64,000 bases of DNA, taken from NCBI GenBank assembly GCA_020847395.1, contig JADLCD010000063.1, forward strand, positions 1-64,000, in the 5' to 3' direction. Shown piece by piece: positions 41,600 to 50,407 of the stretch. The notes under the pieces were generated by a model. The model did no database searches. It was not told the origin of the DNA and was given only the letters and a program-made list of their open reading frames with translations. Position 1 is the first letter of the stretch, and each line of letters opens with the position of its first letter. The translations under genes and the position numbers were made by a program. Source of the stretch: Chitinophagaceae bacterium. Its GTDB lineage: Bacteria > Bacteroidota > Bacteroidia > Chitinophagales > Chitinophagaceae.

Positions 41600-42277
41600 A
41601 TGTCATCAAATTCTTTTGAAGAAGGAAAAGTTTTACTAATCAATAAACCATTATACTGGACATCATTTGACGTGGTACGCAAAATCCGCAACCGCATTAA
41701 AATTAAAAAAGTAGGACATGCAGGCACACTCGATCCGCTTGCAACAGGCCTGTTGATTGTTTGCACGGGAAAATTCACTAAAAAGATTAATGAATATATG
41801 GCGCAGGAGAAGGAATACACGGGCACCATTACCCTTGGCGCCACTACCCCAACCTACGACCTGGAAAGTGAACCTGAAAATTTTACTTCTTTTGAAAATA
41901 TCACACCTGAAAAAATATACGCCGCCACCATACCATTTACCGGAGAGATTCAACAGGTGCCTCCTGCACATTCTGCCATAAAAAAAAACGGGAAGCCTGT
42001 GTACCTGCTGGCACGCAAGGGCAAAGAAGTACAACTGGAGCCACGCACTATTTATATAAAAGAATTTGCTATCACCCATATTGAAATGCCGGTAATACAT
42101 TTTAAGGTAACCTGCTCAACGGGAACGTATATACGCAGTTTGGCAAATGATTTTGGTGCAGCAATTGGCTGCGGCGGATACTTAAGCAGTTTATGCAGAA
42201 CAAGAATAGGGAACTATACATTGAATGAATCACAAACGATGGATGGGTTTTTGAAAGCGGAAAGCTGTGAGCCGTGA
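41600..42277 (+). CDS. truB: tRNA pseudouridine-55 synthase
   Basis: A 225-aa enzyme that converts U55 in the T loop of tRNAs to pseudouridine. The catalytic aspartate is in [14 protein letters not shown] (about residues 38-51). Other marks are [18 protein letters not shown] at the start, [45 protein letters not shown] and [15 protein letters not shown]. The protein is short because it lacks the C-terminal PUA domain, as usual in Bacteroidota. The final codons run into the inverted repeat at 42264. Confidence 0.96.
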   Translation: MSSNSFEEGKVLLINKPLYWTSFDVVRKIRNRIKIKKVGHAGTLDPLATGLLIVCTGKFTKKINEYMAQEKEYTGTITLGATTPTYDLESEPENFTSFENITPEKIYAATIPFTGEIQQVPPAHSAIKKNGKPVYLLARKGKEVQLEPRTIYIKEFAITHIEMPVIHFKVTCSTGTYIRSLANDFGAAIGCGGYLSSLCRTRIGNYTLNESQTMDGFLKAESCEP

Positions 42278-42409
42278 GCTATGGGCTGTGAGATGTTAAA
42301 CCTATAAGGTTTGCAGCGCTGCAAAACCGCCCGGCAAACCTTATAGGTTTCACAACCAGCTGATAGCTGAAAACTGGCGGCTCATAGCCCATAGCTCACC
42401 GCTCACAGC
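42264..42409. repeat. Nested inverted repeat, copy 1
   Basis: 146 bp between convergent truB and the outer membrane protein gene. Outer arms of 29 bp (42264-42292 and 42381-42409) match with two differences and consist of GCTGTGAGC/AGCTATGGGCTGTGAG words. Inner arms of 17 bp are perfect: AAACCTATAAGGTTTGC (42298-42314) and its complement (42334-42350). The centre has GCAGCGCTGCA. It overlaps the last codons of truB and ends next to the stop of the opposite gene, so it could act as a bidirectional terminator. Confidence 0.88.
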
Positions 42410-42412
42410 CCC

Positions 42413-44827
42413 TCAAAACGGATACCCTATCCCAAACTGGAATGTTGGTAATTGCATATTGCTCTTTATAAACCATCCGCCATCTGTTGTTTTTGCAGAT
42501 GCATCAGAAGCATACAATGGATCTTTTAGCCGCCAGCCTAAATCAAATCTTAAAAGGAAATAACGGAAGTCGAGCCGCAGTCCTGCTCCTCCCGCAACAG
42601 CAATATCCGCATACAGCCGGTTTAATTTAAACACCCCATATTGAAATTCCGGTTCTTCAGATTTTCTGATCCAAACATTTCCAATATCACTAAACAATGC
42701 GCCTCTTAACCAATACCCGTATATCGGCAAAATATCAAAGCGGTATTCAATATTTCCTTCCAGTTGAATATCTGCGTACCTGTCGTCAAATCTTTTTTCA
42801 ATAAGGTTGCCATCCGCATCATAACTTCTAACTCTTAGGGTATCATAAAAAATACTTGAACCCGGTCCTAATTTACGCAACCGCCATCCACGCATACTAT
42901 TTGGCCCGCCGGCAAAAAACTGGCGAAAAAAAGGCAGTGTTACATCGTTATCCTTCCTGCTCTCCGTTTCGAATGCGATACCATAACCTGCAAAAAAACG
43001 AAATGCCCACGATGTTTTAGGTTGTGTTATATAATGCCTGTAATCTGCACTTAGCTTAATAAACCTGTAAAGATCCTGTAGTACTTTTCCCTGTGCTGTA
43101 AGATTTTTAAATACACTACCTATTATCAATCCGGATTCTTCGCCATACAATCTTACAATGCCAAAACTTCTTGCATTTGCAGGATTTAATCTTCGGGTAT
43201 ACGTTCCATTTATACCAATTATTAATCCATCATTATAAGAGTATTTCAGCAGAGGATAATCATCAAGTAGTTGCTGAAAACCTTCCCCCTTATCATAAAT
43301 GCGGGTATATTCTACATTGGGAAATCTTACCTGCCAACTGGCATTGCTGTTTCGCTGAAACTCATATCCAACATAGGCATTAATAGAATTGATTTTATAA
43401 TATTGATACCTGTCAATATAAGAACCGTCAAGCGTTATATAACTTTTGGCATTAATAATTTTTTTTTCATCCCGCAGCCTAAAAGGAGTAAGCAGGTAAG
43501 GAAAAATCAGCTTGTTGCTTAAACTTATTTCAGATGATAATATTTTACTGAAATCCGTAAACTCAACGCCTGTTCGGAATGTATTCTGCAACTGAAGCGC
43601 CTGTTTACCTACGTTGCGGTTTTTAAGTTGAAAATTTATAGCGAGCCCTTTATTACCTGCATTAAACAATTGATTCTGGGCGGAGAGAATACTCGATCCT
43701 TCAAAATCAATACTGAAAGCATATTTTTTTGCAGGTACCATTCTTATATAAAAATCTGCAAGCGCCTGCGTGGTTGAATCTCGTGGGCGACCTACAATAT
43801 TTACATTCTGCCATGCTTCAATACGATTAAAATTCAACAGGGTTTTATTATAGTTTGAAACACGGTATACATCTCCGGGCTTAAGTGCAATGCGCTTTAC
43901 AAGAAATGATGGTTTAAACAGATTATACCTGCTTAAAATAGTATAGCCGCCATATTTTGTTCTTTTTAACTGCTGCCTGTCGCCGGGCATAAATTCAGCC
44001 GGGTCATCAGGAAATATAACCACGTTTCCGATGGTATATGCTTGGGTAACTGCGCTATCTTTTACAGGTACCTCCAAAATTCTGATACTGATTTTAGGAT
44101 CCTGTATTCTTTTTTGCGCCTGTACCTGCAAACGTATAAATTCAAAAGGATCGGCTGTAGGATCAATAAGTGATATATCTACGGTATCAAGCTCCGCCCT
44201 TATCATTTCACGGTTAATGCGGAAATAACCATTATCCCTGAAGAGCTCAATGATCCTGTTCAACTCTTCATCTACCAATTGACGGTTAAAAGCCTCCTGC
44301 TTTTTCAGCAAAGAATTTTTACTGTCGCCTGTAACAAGCTTTTGCAGGTTAGTATCTGCAAAAGAATATGCTATGGTATCAATGTGAAATTGCTTATTTG
44401 TATTAACGCGATATACAACAGTAACCCTTTGTTGGTCACGCTTATCTTCAACAGTATCAATTTTGCTCCAGTCTGCCTTTACTTCACTGCGAAAAAAACC
44501 ATTATTATGCAGCAGGTTATTCATGTTCAATACCGACTGTAAAACATAATTACTATCAAGAACCGGCGGCTTGTTTAAAACAGACCGTATAAACCAACTG
44601 CTCTTAAACTGAGGCTTCACACTATCTTCAATCTGGCTTTCCAGGCGCGACCTAAAATCTTTTTTATTACCCGGCACATCTTTGCCGTTAAATTCAATTT
44701 CATTCTTAAAAACAAATGGCTTATTAGGCTTGTATTTTCTAACAACAGTGCATGAGGATGCAAGGAGAATGATAAAAAAGAAATATAGAAAAAAAGAAGA
44801 ACGTATTTTCGTTGGTGAAACAAACAT
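42413..44827 (-). CDS. BamA/TamA-like outer membrane lipoprotein (Omp85 family)
   Basis: 804 aa from the ATG at 44827; this start gives a lipoprotein signal (FFFIILLASSC). Two to four POTRA-like domains (about residues 30-340, with FHIDTIAYSF, YRVSNYNKTLLNFNRIEAWQNVNIV) precede a C-terminal 16-strand barrel. The barrel includes the Omp85 signature region PFFRQFFAGGPNSMRGWRLRKLGPG and ends in aromatic residues (FQFGIGYPF). Bacteroidota have several such proteins beside BamA; a lipid anchor on an Omp85 protein suggests a TamA/TamL-type role in exporting or assembling outer membrane material. It is divergent from the TrmH-type gene with only 13 bases between starts. Confidence 0.88.
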   Translation of the reverse strand: MFVSPTKIRSSFFLYFFFIILLASSCTVVRKYKPNKPFVFKNEIEFNGKDVPGNKKDFRSRLESQIEDSVKPQFKSSWFIRSVLNKPPVLDSNYVLQSVLNMNNLLHNNGFFRSEVKADWSKIDTVEDKRDQQRVTVVYRVNTNKQFHIDTIAYSFADTNLQKLVTGDSKNSLLKKQEAFNRQLVDEELNRIIELFRDNGYFRINREMIRAELDTVDISLIDPTADPFEFIRLQVQAQKRIQDPKISIRILEVPVKDSAVTQAYTIGNVVIFPDDPAEFMPGDRQQLKRTKYGGYTILSRYNLFKPSFLVKRIALKPGDVYRVSNYNKTLLNFNRIEAWQNVNIVGRPRDSTTQALADFYIRMVPAKKYAFSIDFEGSSILSAQNQLFNAGNKGLAINFQLKNRNVGKQALQLQNTFRTGVEFTDFSKILSSEISLSNKLIFPYLLTPFRLRDEKKIINAKSYITLDGSYIDRYQYYKINSINAYVGYEFQRNSNASWQVRFPNVEYTRIYDKGEGFQQLLDDYPLLKYSYNDGLIIGINGTYTRRLNPANARSFGIVRLYGEESGLIIGSVFKNLTAQGKVLQDLYRFIKLSADYRHYITQPKTSWAFRFFAGYGIAFETESRKDNDVTLPFFRQFFAGGPNSMRGWRLRKLGPGSSIFYDTLRVRSYDADGNLIEKRFDDRYADIQLEGNIEYRFDILPIYGYWLRGALFSDIGNVWIRKSEEPEFQYGVFKLNRLYADIAVAGGAGLRLDFRYFLLRFDLGWRLKDPLYASDASAKTTDGGWFIKSNMQLPTFQFGIGYPF

Positions 44828-44840
44828 AAATTGTAATAAG

Positions 44841-45626
44841 GTGCTCAGCAAATCCAGGGTCAAATATATTCAAACTTTATTCCATAAAAAATTCAGAGAT
44901 CAGGAGAACAGGTTTATTATAGAAGGCCCTAAAATTATTAACGAATTTTTGCTTAAATCGCCTGAAACAATATATGAACTATACGCCACTGGCGAATGGG
45001 CAAAAAAAAGCAGCAAATTAATTGATAATATATCTAAAACTGCGCTCACTATAATAAGTGAAAATGACCTGAAAAACATCTCAGCATTACCTTCACCCAA
45101 CCAGGCTTTAGCCATCGTTCAAAAAAAAGCAACCAGTTTTCCGGGTATAACCCCGGGTGAAAACATTATAATGCTTGATGAAATACAAGATCCCGGTAAT
45201 ATGGGAACCATCATCCGCATTGCAGACTGGTTTGGTATAACTAAAATAATATGTAGTACCAATTGTGCTGATATATACAATCCCAAAGTTATTCAGTCAA
45301 CCATGGGCAGTATTTTACGGGTACATATACTATATACTGATCTGTTGGAATGGTGCAAACAACATAAAAATCTGCCCGTATATGCGGCAACGCTGCATGG
45401 TAAATCGATATACGAAACAGCTCATTTTGAAAACGGCATCATATTAATGGGCAATGAATCCAAAGGAATAAAACCAGAACTGCTGGCGCTCAGCAAAACA
45501 CAGATTACCATACCCCGTATAGGCGGGGCGGAATCACTTAACGCGGCTGTAGCCACAGGTATAATACTATCGCATTTTGTACAAAAAACAACAGCAGGCG
45601 CTGCATTTGGGGAAGTTAAGATTTGA
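44841..45626 (+). CDS. SpoU/TrmH-family RNA 2'-O-methyltransferase
   Basis: 261 aa starting at the GTG at 44841 (VLSKSRVKYIQTLFHKKFR, a typical start for this family in the phylum; ATGs at 44682 and 44769 would overlap the opposite gene). The N-terminal substrate-binding part has RFIIEGPKIINEFL. The catalytic SPOUT domain has IIMLDEIQDPGNMGTIIRIADWFGI, STMGSILRVHI, ILMGNESKGIKPELL and IPRIGGAESLNAAVATGIILSHF, the three SPOUT motifs. It methylates a ribose in rRNA or tRNA using S-adenosylmethionine; the target base is not known. Confidence 0.9.
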   Translation: MLSKSRVKYIQTLFHKKFRDQENRFIIEGPKIINEFLLKSPETIYELYATGEWAKKSSKLIDNISKTALTIISENDLKNISALPSPNQALAIVQKKATSFPGITPGENIIMLDEIQDPGNMGTIIRIADWFGITKIICSTNCADIYNPKVIQSTMGSILRVHILYTDLLEWCKQHKNLPVYAATLHGKSIYETAHFENGIILMGNESKGIKPELLALSKTQITIPRIGGAESLNAAVATGIILSHFVQKTTAGAAFGEVKI

Positions 45627-45671
45627 GTATAACTGATTAAAAACCGAAATATTTTAACCCGCCGGGCATTG

Positions 45672-45679
45672 TACTTTTG
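45672..45679 (+). promoter_or_regulatory. Possible -7 box before the DapA-like gene
   Basis: TACTTTTG matches TAnnTTTG and lies 18 bases before the start codon. There is no TTG at the usual -33 position (TTTT is found instead), so this is a moderate call. Confidence 0.4.
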
Positions 45680-45697
45680 AGAAAAAATATATTCTAT

Positions 45698-46618
45698 ATG
45701 GCAGTACAATGGAAAGGTGTGTTTCCCGCACTTACAACTAAGTTTACTTCTGCAGACGAGCTCGATCTGCCCTTGTTTGAAAAAAACCTTGAAGCACAGA
45801 TTGAAGCAGGTGTTAGCGGAATTATTTTAGGGGGCACACTCGGCGAAGCAAGTGTACTTACCGTAGAAGAAAAAGAAAAGCTTGTAAAATTTGCTATTGA
45901 TAAAATTGAAGGGCGAATACCCGTAATATTAAATATTGCCGAGGGCGCAACACGCGAAGCTGTTAACCAGGCTGCTCTGGCACGTAAATGGGGCGCAGAT
46001 GGATTGATGCTGTTACCTCCCATGCGTTATAAAAGCGATCACAGGGAAACAGTAACCTATTTTACAACTGTTGCCAATTCTACTGATCTTCCCTTAATGT
46101 TGTATAACAACCCGCATGATTATAAGATTGAGATTACGCTTGACATGTTTGATGAGCTTGTGCCTGTGAAAAATATTGAAGCGGTAAAAGAATCTACAAG
46201 AGATGTTACAAACGTAACGCGCATGTTAAACCGTTTTGGGGATCGTTATAAAATTCTTTGCGGCGTTGATACCATTACTTTTGAGGAACTTGCTGCTGGT
46301 GCAGATGGTTTGGTAGCAGGGCTGGTTTGCGCTTTTCCTGCAGAAACAGTAGCAATATTCAATCTCGTTAAAGCAGAAAGATATGCTGAAGCATTGGCAA
46401 TATACCGCTGGTTTATGCCATTGCTTGAGTTGGATATTCATCCTAAGCTTGTGCAATATATTAAACTTGCTGAATCTAAAGTTGGGTTAGGCAGTGAATA
46501 TGTAAGAGCGCCAAGATTACAGCTTGTTGGTAAAGAAAGGGAGCAGGTGCTTGCTACTATTAATAAAGCATTAGCCGGCAGACCGGTATTGCCTGAAGGC
46601 GCACTGGTAACAGCATAA
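45698..46618 (+). CDS. DapA-family (dihydrodipicolinate synthase-like) lyase/aldolase
   Basis: 306 aa from the ATG at 45698. A class I aldolase barrel with GGTLGEASVLTVEEKEKL, the tyrosine of LMLYNNP and the Schiff-base lysine of IEAVKESTRDV. RYKILCGVDTITFEELAAGADGLVAGLV follows. Members condense or split pyruvate with an aldehyde. The true DapA of lysine synthesis is usually near 295 aa with different active-site neighbours, so this is more likely a catabolic paralogue acting on a keto-sugar acid, hydroxyproline product or sialic acid (NanA-like). There are no dap genes nearby. A good terminator follows. Confidence 0.85.
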   Translation: MAVQWKGVFPALTTKFTSADELDLPLFEKNLEAQIEAGVSGIILGGTLGEASVLTVEEKEKLVKFAIDKIEGRIPVILNIAEGATREAVNQAALARKWGADGLMLLPPMRYKSDHRETVTYFTTVANSTDLPLMLYNNPHDYKIEITLDMFDELVPVKNIEAVKESTRDVTNVTRMLNRFGDRYKILCGVDTITFEELAAGADGLVAGLVCAFPAETVAIFNLVKAERYAEALAIYRWFMPLLELDIHPKLVQYIKLAESKVGLGSEYVRAPRLQLVGKEREQVLATINKALAGRPVLPEGALVTA

Positions 46619-46653
46619 AGCAATTTATTGGTTGCTTTAACTTTGAAAATTAC

Positions 46654-46694
46654 AAAGGTGCATATGCATTACTGCATTATGCACCTTTATTTTT
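46654..46694 (+). terminator. Intrinsic terminator after the DapA-like gene
   Basis: An 11-bp perfect stem AAAGGTGCATA/TATGCACCTTT (46654-46664 with 46678-46688) followed by ATTTTT. The A-rich left flank means that it could also work in the other direction. Confidence 0.8.
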
Positions 46695-46862
46695 AGTAGA
46701 ATTATCAGCAGCTTCCACAACAATACGTAATCGGCAAACAAACACTACATTAACTTTACAACAGGAAAACTGTTTCTTTTGCACCGTCAAAATTATTGAA
46801 CGACTTAAGTAAGTATTTACCTGATATTATTTTTCCTTCTTACATTCGGTTTTAAAATAGCT

Positions 46863-47615
46863 ATGATAAAAAATATTTTTGGCAGAATATGGGCAATATG
46901 GGGCGCTATAATTTTCACAATAACCTTATTGATAGCTATTATACCAATCTGGCTTACCAATTATATAAAAGAACCCGGGGGCACGGAAATTTTTCGTCGT
47001 ATATCAAAATTATGGATGGAGATATTTATTTTTTTGATCGGTTGCAGATTAATTATAAGAGGCAGAGAATATTTTATTAAAGAGCAAAACTATATTGTTG
47101 CAAGCAATCATAATTCCTACATGGATATTCCACTTACAACACCATTTATACCAGGCCCCAATAAAACTATTGCCAAAGCAGAACTAGCAAAGGTTCCTTT
47201 GTTCGGAATAATATATAAGCGTGGCTCAATATTGGTTGATAGAAAAAGTGAGCGCAGCCGCAAAGAAAGTTTTGGGAAAATGAAAGCTGTTCTTCAGGCG
47301 GGCATGCATATGTGTATATATCCTGAGGGTACCCGTAACCGTACTAATGAACCATTAAAATCATTTCACGACGGAGCATTTAAACTCGCTATTGATACGG
47401 GAAAACCAATCATTCCTGTTTTACTCTTTAATACAAAAAAAGTATTACCTGGCGGCAGTAAACCTTTTTATTTATGGCCTGCAAAAATGGAAATGCATTT
47501 TCTTCCCGCAGTATACGTTCAGCCGGAAGATTCTGTAGCCTCTCTTAAGGAGAAAGTTTTTAAAATAATGTACAATTTTTGTGAAGAAAAAATAGTAAAA
47601 CAAGTTAATAAATAA
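46863..47615 (+). CDS. 1-acylglycerol-3-phosphate acyltransferase (PlsC-type)
   Basis: 250 aa with an N-terminal membrane helix (about residues 12-32) and a second hydrophobic part (50-64). The acyltransferase motifs are complete: HX4D at NHNSYMD (His83, Asp88), the glycerol-phosphate-binding GSILVDRKSERSRKES, YPEGTRNRTNEPL, and PIIPVLLFNTKKVLP. It adds the second fatty acid to make phosphatidic acid at the inner membrane. It is a single-gene unit. A related but divergent enzyme is encoded at 49676-50407. Confidence 0.92.
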   Translation: MIKNIFGRIWAIWGAIIFTITLLIAIIPIWLTNYIKEPGGTEIFRRISKLWMEIFIFLIGCRLIIRGREYFIKEQNYIVASNHNSYMDIPLTTPFIPGPNKTIAKAELAKVPLFGIIYKRGSILVDRKSERSRKESFGKMKAVLQAGMHMCIYPEGTRNRTNEPLKSFHDGAFKLAIDTGKPIIPVLLFNTKKVLPGGSKPFYLWPAKMEMHFLPAVYVQPEDSVASLKEKVFKIMYNFCEEKIVKQVNK

Positions 47616-47676
47616 GTAAATGCAATTGTTTACAGATCGCGGTACAACATGCTTCAGCAATAATTTTTTTTGTAAT

Positions 47677-47722
47677 AAAAAACCCATCCTTTCTTTGTTA
47701 TATAGAAAAGGATGAGTTTTCT
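47677..47722 (+). terminator. Hairpin after plsC-like gene
   Basis: AAAACCCATCCTTTCT and AGAAAAGGATGAGTTTT form an imperfect stem with an AT-rich loop, followed by a T-rich run, about 60 bases after the acyltransferase stop. Confidence 0.6.
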
Positions 47723-47741
47723 GTTTGCAAAAAACAAAAAA

Positions 47742-47816
47742 GGGTCTTTACATAAATATTGAATACATAGGTCGGGTTGTTTTCTCATGTGGTTTCAAAA
47801 AAAGCATAACTCGCCC
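47742..47816. repeat. 75-bp direct repeat, copy 1
   Basis: Matches 48043-48115 in the same orientation, about 80% by eye: GGTCTTTACATAAATATTGA against GGTCTTTGCATAAATATTGA, followed by GGGTTGTTTTCTCATG against GGGTTGTTCTCTCATG and AAGCATAA in both. Confidence 0.75.
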
Positions 47817-48042
47817 TAAACTGTTTTATTCAAAAAACAGTTTTGTTTTTAATTACCGATATACTTTCAGGAATATGGTATTAAGGTTAACGGAAAAAAC
47901 TGGCGCGCTTTTTATCGATAACGGGTTGTGTTTGCACTACTTTTTTCAACAGGTACAGGATCAGGTTTTCTTTTAAGTATGGGTTGATTTCCAAAGGGGT
48001 ATTTTTTATTTGCAAGTGGATTATATTTCTTTAAAAAAATTT

Positions 48043-48115
48043 AGGTCTTTGCATAAATATTGAATCACAGGTGGGTTGTTCTCTCATGATGGTTCCAGAA
48101 GAAGCATAATTTTCC
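48043..48115. repeat. 75-bp direct repeat, copy 2
   Basis: Second copy of the repeat at 47742-47816, about 300 bases downstream, followed at once by a hairpin with arms TAACTACTTA and TAAGTAGTTA (48119-48146). Neither copy sits in a convincing reading frame. Confidence 0.75.
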
Positions 48116-48118
48116 CAT

Positions 48119-48146
48119 TAACTACTTAATACTTTCTAAGTAGTTA
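48119..48146. repeat. Perfect 10-bp inverted repeat
   Basis: Arms TAACTACTTA (48119-48128) and TAAGTAGTTA (48137-48146) around an 8-base loop. There is no T run after it, so it may be a binding site or the end of a mobile fragment rather than a terminator. Confidence 0.6.
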
Positions 48147-48184
48147 TCTATGACATAATATTTATTTTTTAAGGAAATGATGTT

Positions 48185-48370
48185 TCAGGCTAAAGACAAG
48201 GCCGGCCGAACCTTAATGTCCAAGGGTGTATTCTTAAAATGCCAGTTTAAAAGAGAACGGATAAGGTTTTTTACTAAACATATTATTCCAAATTTGTTAA
48301 CAGCATCAGGATTAAAACGCATATTCGGATATATTTGACGCAGGCGGATTTTAATTGGTTGCATAAACAA
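48185..48370 (-). CDS. Doubtful small protein
   Basis: A 61-codon frame with a basic, helix-prone composition (IKIRLRQIYPNMRFNPDAVNKF, then a hydrophobic LVKNLIRSLLNWHF). No family is recognised and no promoter or ribosome-binding site is seen. It could be a chance frame or a fragment of a larger gene; the surrounding repeats favour a remnant. Confidence 0.25.
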   Translation of the reverse strand: MFMQPIKIRLRQIYPNMRFNPDAVNKFGIICLVKNLIRSLLNWHFKNTPLDIKVRPALSLA

Positions 48371-48451
48371 TTAATTCTTGACAATATTTTTTTGTTTCTT
48401 TTTTTTCCTTTCCATCTACAAAATTTACATTATTGATAAAGAGCATATTAT

Positions 48452-48489
48452 AAAAAAAGCCGACCACATTTTGTGATCGGCTTTTTTTA
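48452..48489 (-). terminator. Bidirectional terminator
   Basis: AAAAAAAGCCGACCACA and TGTGATCGGCTTTTTTT form a long stem with one mismatch and a 2-3 base loop, with A and T runs on each side. It ends the YtxH-like gene, whose stop lies 14 bases upstream on the minus strand. Confidence 0.9.
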
Positions 48490-48502
48490 TCAGGTTTAAA
48501 TA

Positions 48503-48712
48503 TTATTCAGGTAAAACCGGGCCATAGTGCAGTTTACCACTTATTTGCTTTTTTCGGGGATAAAGTACTTCATGTGCGGTTTCATATCCTTCATCTGAAA
48601 CTTTTGTAAGTATTTGGCGCTCCCTCAATCGCCTTGTAAGATACACCAGGATACCTGTTGCAGCACCAATTGCAGCGGCTATCAATAAATCGTTCCTGTT
48701 TATTTTCTTCAT
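48503..48712 (-). CDS. YtxH-like small membrane protein
   Basis: 69 aa with one short glycine/alanine-rich hydrophobic helix (LLIAAAIGAATGILVYL, residues 9-25), a very basic stretch just after it (TRRLRERQ) and a polar tail (YETAHEVLYPRKKQISGKLHYGPVLPE). The layout resembles YtxH/stress-type small proteins of Bacteroidota. Its own terminator follows. Function unknown. Confidence 0.72.
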   Translation of the reverse strand: MKKINRNDLLIAAAIGAATGILVYLTRRLRERQILTKVSDEGYETAHEVLYPRKKQISGKLHYGPVLPE

Positions 48713-48808
48713 ACCAGATTATTTAATACAATATACTCAAAATATATGCCATGAGCGCCATATGGTTTAATGTTTTACAGTGTAAAGACAAATGGGCATA
48801 TATATTGT

Positions 48809-49546
48809 TTACTTTAAAGCGAAAATGGCATTTATTTCAAACCTTACCTTAATTTTTTTAAAATCCACACCAGTTTCGTCAGATGCCGAAACTCCGCGCA
48901 ATTTAACCTGGCTTCGCATCATTGTATTTGATTGAAAATTTTCCATGCCCATATCAACAGGCTCTGATAGCTCGTTTACTGATACTGCCTCTCCTACCCT
49001 TTCTCCTATTGCTTCTGCTAAATAGCCTGCTTTATCTTTAGCTGCTTTTATTGCCTGTATTTTAAGCTGGCGCCTGTATTCATCCATTTTGCTATGCGAT
49101 GTTTTTGCTATAAAAAAATTTTGCGTTGCTTCATCATCCAGTTTTTCAATTAAAGCCTCAATAGATTTTGTGTTACTGAACTTTACCTGGTAGCTGACAA
49201 AAGCAGTCATATCCGGTGTTTTATGTTTTTTGTATAACCAGTTTAAACGATCCATTCCCTGGTAAGAGGCAATACTTATAGCGGAATCAGGTATGCCTAT
49301 ACCTTTACAGGTATTCAAAAATTTTGCCTTGATCGTTTCTATATCAATTTTACCCGAACCCTTTTTTTCGTATTCACGCAGATCTACCTGCACAAAAATT
49401 TCATCCGGAATAATTTCCATTTCCGCACTGCCTGCAACAGCTATAGTTTTAGGAAAGGGATTTATATAAGGAGAAATATTGGTTTGACTAATAGCAATAC
49501 CGGAAATAATATATACCGTTAAAACAGTTAAAAACACTTTTTTCAT
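48809..49546 (-). CDS. SIMPL-domain (DUF541) periplasmic protein
   Basis: 245 aa from the ATG at 49546 (another at 49552). The signal peptide ends near SGIAISQ (about residue 20). The SIMPL/DUF541 domain begins KTIAVAGSAEMEIIPDEIFVQVDL and contains the typical helix RRQLKIQAIKAAKDKAGYLAEAIGERVGEAVSVNEL and a last strand KKIKVRFEINAIFAL. Family members (for example BP26, IRAK-binding SIMPL) form ring oligomers; the role in bacteria is unclear, perhaps oxidative stress. Single-gene unit, divergent from the acyltransferase gene. Confidence 0.88.
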   Translation of the reverse strand: MKKVFLTVLTVYIISGIAISQTNISPYINPFPKTIAVAGSAEMEIIPDEIFVQVDLREYEKKGSGKIDIETIKAKFLNTCKGIGIPDSAISIASYQGMDRLNWLYKKHKTPDMTAFVSYQVKFSNTKSIEALIEKLDDEATQNFFIAKTSHSKMDEYRRQLKIQAIKAAKDKAGYLAEAIGERVGEAVSVNELSEPVDMGMENFQSNTMMRSQVKLRGVSASDETGVDFKKIKVRFEINAIFALK

Positions 49547-49675
49547 GATCATAATTTTTTTAAGTTGGATGCAAATTTTATAATCATTACATAGTGGTAG
49601 CCGTGCCTGTAAAGTACTTAACAAAGTTTTTGCAAATAACTTATATTGTGCTTTAAACCAGGATTTAAAAGTTAT

Positions 49676-50407
49676 ATGGCATCATTGCAGGAAAGGCTGA
49701 AGAATATAAATATTGTTAGAAAAATTGTGTATGTAATTATCGGTAGCTTGTCCTACCCGGGTCTTGCCATTATTAACCGCATGAAAATAACCGGAACCGA
49801 AAACATTAAAAACCTTCCTCCTAAAAATGTGCTTTTTGTAAGCAATCATCAAACCTATTTTATGGATGTGATTGCATTTCTCCATATTTTTTGTGCCGTT
49901 AAATGGCGTAAGGAAAATAAACTTGGTGTTCCTTACTACCTGCTGAATCCTTTTACACGAGTATATTTTGTTTCTGCAGAAGATACTATGAAAAAAACCT
50001 TCATGACAAAATTGATGGCGATGGCAGGAGCGCTTACCGTAAAACGTACCTGGGTTGAAGAAGATAAGGCTGTTAGAAAGGGGCTCAACTTATCTGACTC
50101 CAAAAAAATACTCACCACCCTTAAAAATAACTGGGTAATTACCTTTCCGCAGGGTACTACTACGCCGTTTGCCCCCGGCAGAAAAGGAACTGCTTTTTTG
50201 GTTAAGCAAAGTAAAGCAGTAGTAATACCTATTGTTATCAAAAATTTTAATAAAGCTTTTCACAAAAAAAGCCTGAAACTGATGCAAAAAGGCACTAACA
50301 TTTCAGTGAATATTAAACCCCCTATGCAAATAAATTACGATGACAGTCTTGATGATATACTCAACCAAATTATGAATGCAATAGAGCAGAGTGAGGAGTA
50401 TAAATAG
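49676..50407 (+). CDS. Divergent PlsC-like acyltransferase
   Basis: 243 aa from the ATG at 49676. The fold and order of motifs match lysophosphatidate acyltransferases, but details differ. The first motif is SNHQTYFMD with five residues between His58 and Asp64 (HX5D instead of HX4D). The third is TFPQGTTTPF, where the usual glutamate of PEGT is a glutamine. A hydrophobic N-terminal part (VRKIVYVIIGSLSYPGLAII) should associate with the membrane. Such variants are a separate Bacteroidota subfamily; the acceptor may not be lysophosphatidate. The 3' end runs into the inverted repeat at 50403. Confidence 0.82.
   Translation: MASLQERLKNINIVRKIVYVIIGSLSYPGLAIINRMKITGTENIKNLPPKNVLFVSNHQTYFMDVIAFLHIFCAVKWRKENKLGVPYYLLNPFTRVYFVSAEDTMKKTFMTKLMAMAGALTVKRTWVEEDKAVRKGLNLSDSKKILTTLKNNWVITFPQGTTTPFAPGRKGTAFLVKQSKAVVIPIVIKNFNKAFHKKSLKLMQKGTNISVNIKPPMQINYDDSLDDILNQIMNAIEQSEEYK

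Larger units (their letters stand above)
47616..48502. other. Long AT-rich intergenic region with a direct repeat
   Basis: About 890 bases without a recognised gene. Contents: a terminator-like hairpin at 47677-47722; two diverged copies of a 75-bp sequence (47742-47816 and 48043-48115, sharing GGTCTTTRCATAAATATTGAAT and GGGTTGTTYTCTCATG words); a perfect 10-bp hairpin at 48119-48146; a weak 61-codon minus frame at 48185-48370; and a bidirectional terminator at 48452-48489. The region looks like the remains of a lost gene or element. Confidence 0.6.

Noticed and set aside
44682-44840. Longer N terminus of the TrmH-type methyltransferase
   Set aside because: It would overlap the start of the divergent outer membrane protein gene by over 100 bases; the GTG at 44841 fits family starts.
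47725-47976. 83-codon plus-strand frame in the gene desert
   Set aside because: It crosses one copy of the direct repeat but not the other in the same frame, and has no recognisable domain.
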